A DNA stretch of 64,000 nt from Accumulibacter sp964420975. GTDB taxonomy: Bacteria > Pseudomonadota > Gammaproteobacteria > Burkholderiales > Rhodocyclaceae. Position 1 is the stretch's first letter, and every line of letters begins with the position of its first letter. The stretch lies in contig CAYQVH010000016.1 in assembly GCA_964420975.1 (NCBI GenBank), positions 19,088 through 83,087 on the forward strand. The letters run 5' to 3'. A program made the position numbers and the translations under genes. Of the stretch, positions 60,162-64,000 are shown one piece after another. The notes under the pieces are model-generated. The model had not been told where the DNA came from and did no database searches. It worked only from the letters and a program-made list of their open reading frames with translations.

Positions 60162-60518
60162 ATGCGTCGCGCCCTCGCCGTTTTCATGCTTTTCCTGCTG
60201 CCGCTCCAGTTCTCCTGGGCGGTCGCGGCGACCTATTGCCCGCATGAAACCGCACCCGAGGCGCAGCACTTCGGTCATCACGATCATCGCCACGCGGCAC
60301 AGGCCGTGTCGGACTCGTCGCCGGACGCCCAGTGGCCCGGCGCGGTCGACAACGATTGCAACGCCTGTCACGCTGGCTGCGTCGTCGCGATCCTGAACGC
60401 CGCCGCGACGCCGTCGATCGTCGCGGCCATTTCCGTCGTCGCCGACAGCCCTTCCGCACCACCGGCCACGGTGCACCTCGCCAGACCCGAACGTCCCAAC
60501 TGGCGCCTCCTCGCCTGA
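60162..60518 (+). CDS. czcI: CzcI-like small periplasmic metal-resistance protein
   Basis: A 118-residue secreted protein with signal peptide FMLFLLPLQFSWAVAA (residues 8-23). The mature N-terminus has a metal-binding look, YCPHE...HFGHHDHRH, followed by a CNACHAGC cluster near residue 66-73. LPLQFSW and HFGHH match, from memory, CzcI of Cupriavidus czcICBA operons, a small protein suspected to modulate efflux expression. An in-frame ATG at 60072, with AGGAGGAAGG before it, overlaps the ATPase stop and would add 30 residues before the signal peptide. The hairpin at 60509-60527 covers the stop codon. Confidence 0.78.
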   Translation: MRRALAVFMLFLLPLQFSWAVAATYCPHETAPEAQHFGHHDHRHAAQAVSDSSPDAQWPGAVDNDCNACHAGCVVAILNAAATPSIVAAISVVADSPSAPPATVHLARPERPNWRLLA

Positions 60519-60630
60519 TCGGCGAGGCCAGGCGCGATCTTTCCCTAGCGTTCCTATCGTGCTTGCCTGCCGCGCGGCTTGGGTGATTCGTCGCCCACGG
60601 CGGCGCAGCTCCTAAACCCGCCTCGCCGAT
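60509..60630 (+). other. Mutually exclusive stem-loops in the czcI-czcC spacer
   Basis: GGCGAGG at 60521-60527 can pair with CCTCGCC at 60509-60515 (5-nt loop, over the czcI stop) or, as the longer ATCGGCGAGGC (60518-60528), with GCCTCGCCGAT at 60620-60630. The second pairing is 11 bp and perfect. The rest of the 157-bp spacer shows no gene. Whether the alternatives act as a switch is unknown. Confidence 0.35.
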
Positions 60631-60675
60631 TCTCCCGCACGTTACCCGTGCGCCAACTGCCATCTGGAGAATCGG

Positions 60676-61953
60676 ATGTATCGCAACAAACAGAACCGTT
60701 CACTGTCCACAAGCTGGCGGCTCGCCGCCAGCTTGTGGCTGGTCGTGGGCAGCGCCTTCGCGCAGTCGCCAGCAGCGGCGTCGGCTGACGGCGTCGCCAC
60801 GCTGCAGCAGGCCTATGCCGCGGCCTGGAGGCGGCAGCCCGAGGCGAAGTCGCTCGACCTGCGTCTTGACGTGGCCGCTGCCCGCCGGCAGGCCGCCGAT
60901 AGTTGGCTGGCCGAGCCGCCTGCGCTCGAACTTTCCGCCAAGACCGACCGCGTTACCGGAAACGACGGGAATCGCGAATACGTGGCCGGATTCGCGCTGC
61001 CGCTCTGGCTTCCCGGCGAACGTTCGCGTTCGGCGTCGCTGGCTGACGCCGAGGCGAAGGCGAATCTGAGTCGTGCCAGCGCGGCGCAGCTGCGCACCGC
61101 GGCCGCCGTGCGCGAGGCCTGGTGGAACTGGCAGCGGGCACAGGGCGAGCAAACTCTGACGCAGGATCGTCTCACCAACGCCAGGCGCCTGGTCGAGGAT
61201 GTCGGCAAACGCGTCAAAGCCGGCGACCTGGCACGCTCCGACCGGCATCAGGCCGAGGGCGCGGTGGCGACGGCGGAAGTCGCGGCGGCGGAGGCGGAGA
61301 CCGCTTTCGTCGCCGCGAAGCAGCAACTGCGGGTACTCATCGGGCAGTCGCCGGAGCCCCGGGGCGCGTCGTTGCCCGAGCCGATGCCGGCCGTACCAGC
61401 GGACTTTTCGCTGCTCGACAGCAGGCATCCGGCGGTGGTCGAACTCTTCGATCGTGCCGAAGTGGCGCGCCGCAGCGCCGAACTGGCGAGCGTGCAGACC
61501 CGTGCCAACCCGGAACTGACCCTGCTGACCACGCGCCAGCGCGACGCTTTCGGCAATGACTGGGACCAGTCGATCACCGTCGGCGTCCGCATCCCGTTCG
61601 GCTCGGAAAGCCGGAACCGTGCCAAGGCCGGCGCCGCGCGTGCCGAGGCGATCGAGGCCGAAGGGCAGGCTCGTCTCGAACGGGAGCGTCTGGTTGCCGA
61701 CCTGGATGCCGCCTGGCTACGGGTCGACACCGCGCAGACCCAACTGGCGGCGGCCGAAAAGCGGGCGCGTCTGGCCAGCGAGTCGCGCGGCTTCTTCGAG
61801 AAATCGTTCCGCTTCGGCGAAACCGATCTGCCGACACGCCTTCGCGTCGAGCTCGAGGCCGTCGAGGCCGAGCGCCAGGCGGCGCGCGCCCGCATCGATC
61901 ATGCCGCCGCCGTGTCCGCGTTGCGTCAGGCGCTCGGCCTGCTGCCTGAATAG
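60676..61953 (+). CDS. czcC: Outer-membrane factor CzcC (TolC family)
   Basis: A 425-residue TolC-type channel subunit of a CzcCBA heavy-metal efflux complex. The signal peptide ends near residue 30 (GSAFAQS). Two OEP repeats with long Ala/Glu/Arg-rich helices follow; NPELTLLTTRQRDAFGNDW lies between them, and a C-terminal QALGLLPE ends the protein. ATG 60676 follows TGGAGAATC. It is 157 bp after czcI and 18 bp before the next gene. The Czc-specific rather than general TolC assignment rests on the neighbours. Confidence 0.9.
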   Translation: MYRNKQNRSLSTSWRLAASLWLVVGSAFAQSPAAASADGVATLQQAYAAAWRRQPEAKSLDLRLDVAAARRQAADSWLAEPPALELSAKTDRVTGNDGNREYVAGFALPLWLPGERSRSASLADAEAKANLSRASAAQLRTAAAVREAWWNWQRAQGEQTLTQDRLTNARRLVEDVGKRVKAGDLARSDRHQAEGAVATAEVAAAEAETAFVAAKQQLRVLIGQSPEPRGASLPEPMPAVPADFSLLDSRHPAVVELFDRAEVARRSAELASVQTRANPELTLLTTRQRDAFGNDWDQSITVGVRIPFGSESRNRAKAGAARAEAIEAEGQARLERERLVADLDAAWLRVDTAQTQLAAAEKRARLASESRGFFEKSFRFGETDLPTRLRVELEAVEAERQAARARIDHAAAVSALRQALGLLPE

Positions 61954-61971
61954 TTTTTGAGGAAGCTTGCC

Positions 61972-62544
61972 ATGAACATGAACCACAGAATGATGGCCGG
62001 TTGCGCGGCGATCCTCGTCGCTTTGGCGTCGGATCTGGTGCTGGCCGGCGAGGGGCACGATCACGGCGATGCGCCGCCGCCGGCAGCCGGCAAGGCGCTG
62101 CCGTCGGTCACCGCGGTCACCGAATCGTTCGAACTGGTCGGCCGCCTGCATGCTGACGAACTGTCGATCCTGATCGACCGCGCCGATACGACCGAGCCAG
62201 TGCTTGACGCCGAACTCTCGGTCGAGCTCAATGGCCGCAGCGCGCTGGCGCCGTTTCACGCCGACCACGGCGATTATTCGTTGACCGACCCGGAAATCCT
62301 GGCGCGGCTGCGCCAGCCGGGCAGCAAGTCGCTGCTGTTCACGCTGGTCGCCGGCAGAGATAGCGACCTGCTGGCCGGCGAACTCGATGTCCATGACGAG
62401 CCGGTTGCTGCCGATCCGGGCCGTCCGGTCTGGCAGGGCTATGCGCTTGCCGGGGTAGCGGTGGCCGGCCTGCTCGCGGTATTCGCCGTTGCTGCCCGCC
62501 GCCTGCGTGCTGCCCGCCAGTCCTCGACCGGAGGTGTGGCATGA
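61972..62544 (+). CDS. Czc-associated His-rich membrane-anchored periplasmic protein
   Basis: A 190-residue protein I cannot name. A signal peptide (to about residue 25) is followed at once by GEGHDHGDAPP, the same leader found at the mature N-terminus of CzcB next door. The middle (residues 45-145) is a beta-rich region, with ELVGRLHADELSILIDRA, resembling an extra domain seen in some CzcB adaptors. A C-terminal membrane helix spans about 155-177, followed by a short basic tail. GAGGAAG precedes ATG 61972. The end overlaps czcB (ATGA). It probably works with the efflux complex, perhaps binding metal in the periplasm. Confidence 0.78.
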   Translation: MNMNHRMMAGCAAILVALASDLVLAGEGHDHGDAPPPAAGKALPSVTAVTESFELVGRLHADELSILIDRADTTEPVLDAELSVELNGRSALAPFHADHGDYSLTDPEILARLRQPGSKSLLFTLVAGRDSDLLAGELDVHDEPVAADPGRPVWQGYALAGVAVAGLLAVFAVAARRLRAARQSSTGGVA

Positions 62545-63560
62545 AACGCTCGTTCTTGACCGTGTTGGGCTTCTGCACTGCCATCACCGCGTCGCCGCTG
62601 CTCGCTGGCGAAGGCCACGACCACGGCGATGCGCCGCCGGCGGCCAGCGGCAACGGACCGAAGCGCCAGCCCGATGGCAGCGTCTTCCTGCCGAAGCCGG
62701 CGCAGCGCCAGATCGGCGTGCGCACGCTGCCGGCCGTTGCCGGCGAACTGCCGCGCAGCATCGAACTCTCCGGCAAGGTGGTCATCGACCCCAACGCCGG
62801 CGGCCGGGTGCAGGCGATGGTCGCCGGCCGCGTGACACCGGGGCCGAAGGGCCTGCCGCTGCCTGGGCAGCCTGTGAAGAGGGGAGAGGTACTCGTCTAC
62901 GTGACGCCCGAAGTCGGTGGCCACCACCGCTCGCTCGCCGAAAGCCGCCTGCAGCGCCTGCGCGAGCTGGCCGACACGGTGCCGCGAAAGACCATCGAGG
63001 AAGCCGAGGCGGCCGTCGCCAACGAGCAGTTGCGGGCGCCGGTCAGTGGCGTCATCGCGTCGGCGAACGTCGTCGCCGGGCAAGTGGTCGAGGCGCGCGA
63101 GATGCTGTTCGAAATTGTCGATCCGCAGCGGATGCTGATCGAGGCGCTCGCCTTCGATCCGATCGTCGCCGGCGACATTGCTGGAGCGGTCCTCGCGGTC
63201 GGCGAACGCAAGGTACCGCTACGCCTGCTCGGTGCCTCGCGCATCCTGCGCGACCAGGCGCAGCCGGTGACCTTCCGCGGCGAAGGAGATGCTCTCTCCA
63301 CACTCGCCGTCGGCCAGCCGGTGAAGGTTTTCGTCGCGACGCGGCAGACGGTTAACGGGATCCGCGTCCCGGCCGCCGCGCTGATGAAGAACCCGGCGAA
63401 CCAGACCATCGTCTGGGTAAAGACAGCGCCCGAGCACTTCGCGCCGCGCCCGGTGATCGTCGAAGCGCTGGACGGCGTCAGCGTCGCCGTCACCGCCGGC
63501 CTGCAGCCGGGCGACCGCGTCGCCGTGCGCGGCGCGACGCTGATCAATCAGGTTCGTTGA
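62541..63560 (+). CDS. czcB: Membrane-fusion (periplasmic adaptor) protein CzcB
   Basis: A 339-residue RND adaptor linking CzcA to CzcC. After the signal peptide comes GEGHDHGDAPP (residues 23-33), a likely metal-binding patch. Beta-barrel and barrel-sandwich segments (SIELSGKVVIDPNAGGRV, RAPVSGVIASANVVAGQVV) flank a short helical hairpin (about 130-160). The C-terminal membrane-proximal domain ends LQPGDRVAVRGATLINQVR, a form common in CzcB/CusB. It overlaps the preceding gene by 4 bp and is followed by czcA after 12 bp. Confidence 0.92.
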   Translation: MKRSFLTVLGFCTAITASPLLAGEGHDHGDAPPAASGNGPKRQPDGSVFLPKPAQRQIGVRTLPAVAGELPRSIELSGKVVIDPNAGGRVQAMVAGRVTPGPKGLPLPGQPVKRGEVLVYVTPEVGGHHRSLAESRLQRLRELADTVPRKTIEEAEAAVANEQLRAPVSGVIASANVVAGQVVEAREMLFEIVDPQRMLIEALAFDPIVAGDIAGAVLAVGERKVPLRLLGASRILRDQAQPVTFRGEGDALSTLAVGQPVKVFVATRQTVNGIRVPAAALMKNPANQTIVWVKTAPEHFAPRPVIVEALDGVSVAVTAGLQPGDRVAVRGATLINQVR

Positions 63561-63572
63561 GGAAAAGTCGAT

Positions 63573-64000
63573 ATGTTCAAGTGGCTCCTCGACAACAGCC
63601 TCGCCAACCGGCTGCTGGTGATCATCGCCAGCCTGGTGCTGATCGCCTATGGGGCGTTCACGCTGTCGCGAACGCCGGTGGATGTCTTTCCCGACCTCAA
63701 CAAGCCGACCATCACGATCATGACCGAGGCCGGCGGCATGGCCGCCGAGGAAGTGGAACAACTGATCACCTTTCCGCTGGAAACGACGATGAACGGCCTG
63801 CCCGGTGTCGAGAGCGTGCGCTCGACGTCGAGCGCCGGTCTTTCGTTCCTCTACGTCACCTTCGACTGGACGACCGAGATCTTCCGTGCCCGGCAAATGG
63901 TCGCTGAGCGCCTGTCGGCGATGGAGGAGGGGCTACCGGCCGGCGTCGTGCCGCGCATGGGGCCGATCAGCTCGATCATGGGCGAGATCATGCAGATCGC
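63573..64000 (+). CDS. czcA: CzcA/CusA family RND efflux pump (3' end outside window)
   Basis: The first 142 residues of a heavy-metal RND pump, cut by the right edge; the complete family is about 1050 residues. N-terminal helix 1 spans residues 12-30 (NRLLVIIASLVLIAYGAF). PVDVFPDLNKPTITIMTEAGGMAAEEVEQLITFPLE-type sequence (here from residue 36) and the MNGLPGVESVRSTSSAGLS segment are standard for the HME-RND group. ATG 63573 follows TGAGGAAAAG. Metal choice cannot be judged because the transmembrane-4 signature lies beyond the window. Confidence 0.93.
   Translation, partial: MFKWLLDNSLANRLLVIIASLVLIAYGAFTLSRTPVDVFPDLNKPTITIMTEAGGMAAEEVEQLITFPLETTMNGLPGVESVRSTSSAGLSFLYVTFDWTTEIFRARQMVAERLSAMEEGLPAGVVPRMGPISSIMGEIMQI

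Overview
The window is high-GC, densely packed chromosomal DNA of a betaproteobacterium, most plausibly Rhodocyclales (Accumulibacter/Azoarcus/Dechloromonas-like). This rests on remembered gene orders and protein styles, not a database search: guaB-guaA beside rnfH-ratA/smpB, a his cluster running into HIT-tatABC, dcd followed by an LdcA-like decarboxylase, and glnE divergent from yhdP-nitrilase-tldD. Almost all of it is core chromosome. No rRNA, tRNA, CRISPR array, insertion sequence or prophage was recognised, and no gene-free stretch exceeds 300 bp.

Layout. 1-5.5 kb: a SEC-C protein (cut by the edge), guaA and guaB on the minus strand, then a DUF4124 protein, rnfH, ratA and smpB. 5.5-9.1 kb: a two-PDZ HtrA protease behind an OmpR-type two-component system, with a PmrA/QseB-like direct-repeat box just upstream of the protease gene. 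9.2-12.4 kb: a strong promoter divergent from that system drives a membrane zinc-ribbon protein, an orphan TAXI binding protein and a PatB-like aminotransferase. 12.5-17 kb: dcd, an Orn/Lys/Arg decarboxylase, and a CorC/HlyC-type CBS protein on the minus strand. 17.2-25.9 kb: hisGD, hisC in inverted orientation, hisBHAFIE, HIT, tatABC. 26-32.5 kb: class II amidotransferase and DegS-like protease, divergent from Nif3 and FAH genes; DUF3124; then Gx transporter-ubiX-MFS. 32.6-38.6 kb: a 1401-residue PAS/GGDEF/EAL protein, mutY and a flavin reductase. 38.6-42.8 kb: cold-shock gene with a textbook terminator, clpS-clpA, rraA-like and ankyrin genes. 42.8-50.4 kb: a holin-endolysin fusion, a fused membrane/spermidine-synthase-like protein, an MscS channel, tldD and a nitrilase. 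50.4-57.2 kb: yhdP and glnE. 57.3-64 kb: a metal-resistance island: PbrR/CadR-type MerR regulator, P1B-type ATPase, CzcI-like protein, czcC, an extra His-rich membrane protein, czcB and the start of czcA.

How the genes work together. The his genes cover every enzymatic step seen in the pathway except the HisZ partner expected for the short HisG and histidinol-phosphate phosphatase. The metal island combines inner-membrane export (ATPase) with trans-envelope export (CzcCBA) under a MerR sensor. Two HtrA proteases, an envelope-type two-component system, YhdP, TatABC and MscS make envelope maintenance a recurring theme.

Most unusual points: a shared C-terminal Cys-x9-Cys tail on the zinc-ribbon and TAXI proteins; the holin-GH108 fusion; the inverted hisC; the PmrA-like box before htrA; the extra GHDHGD protein in the czc operon; and apparently leaderless clpS and czcI transcripts.
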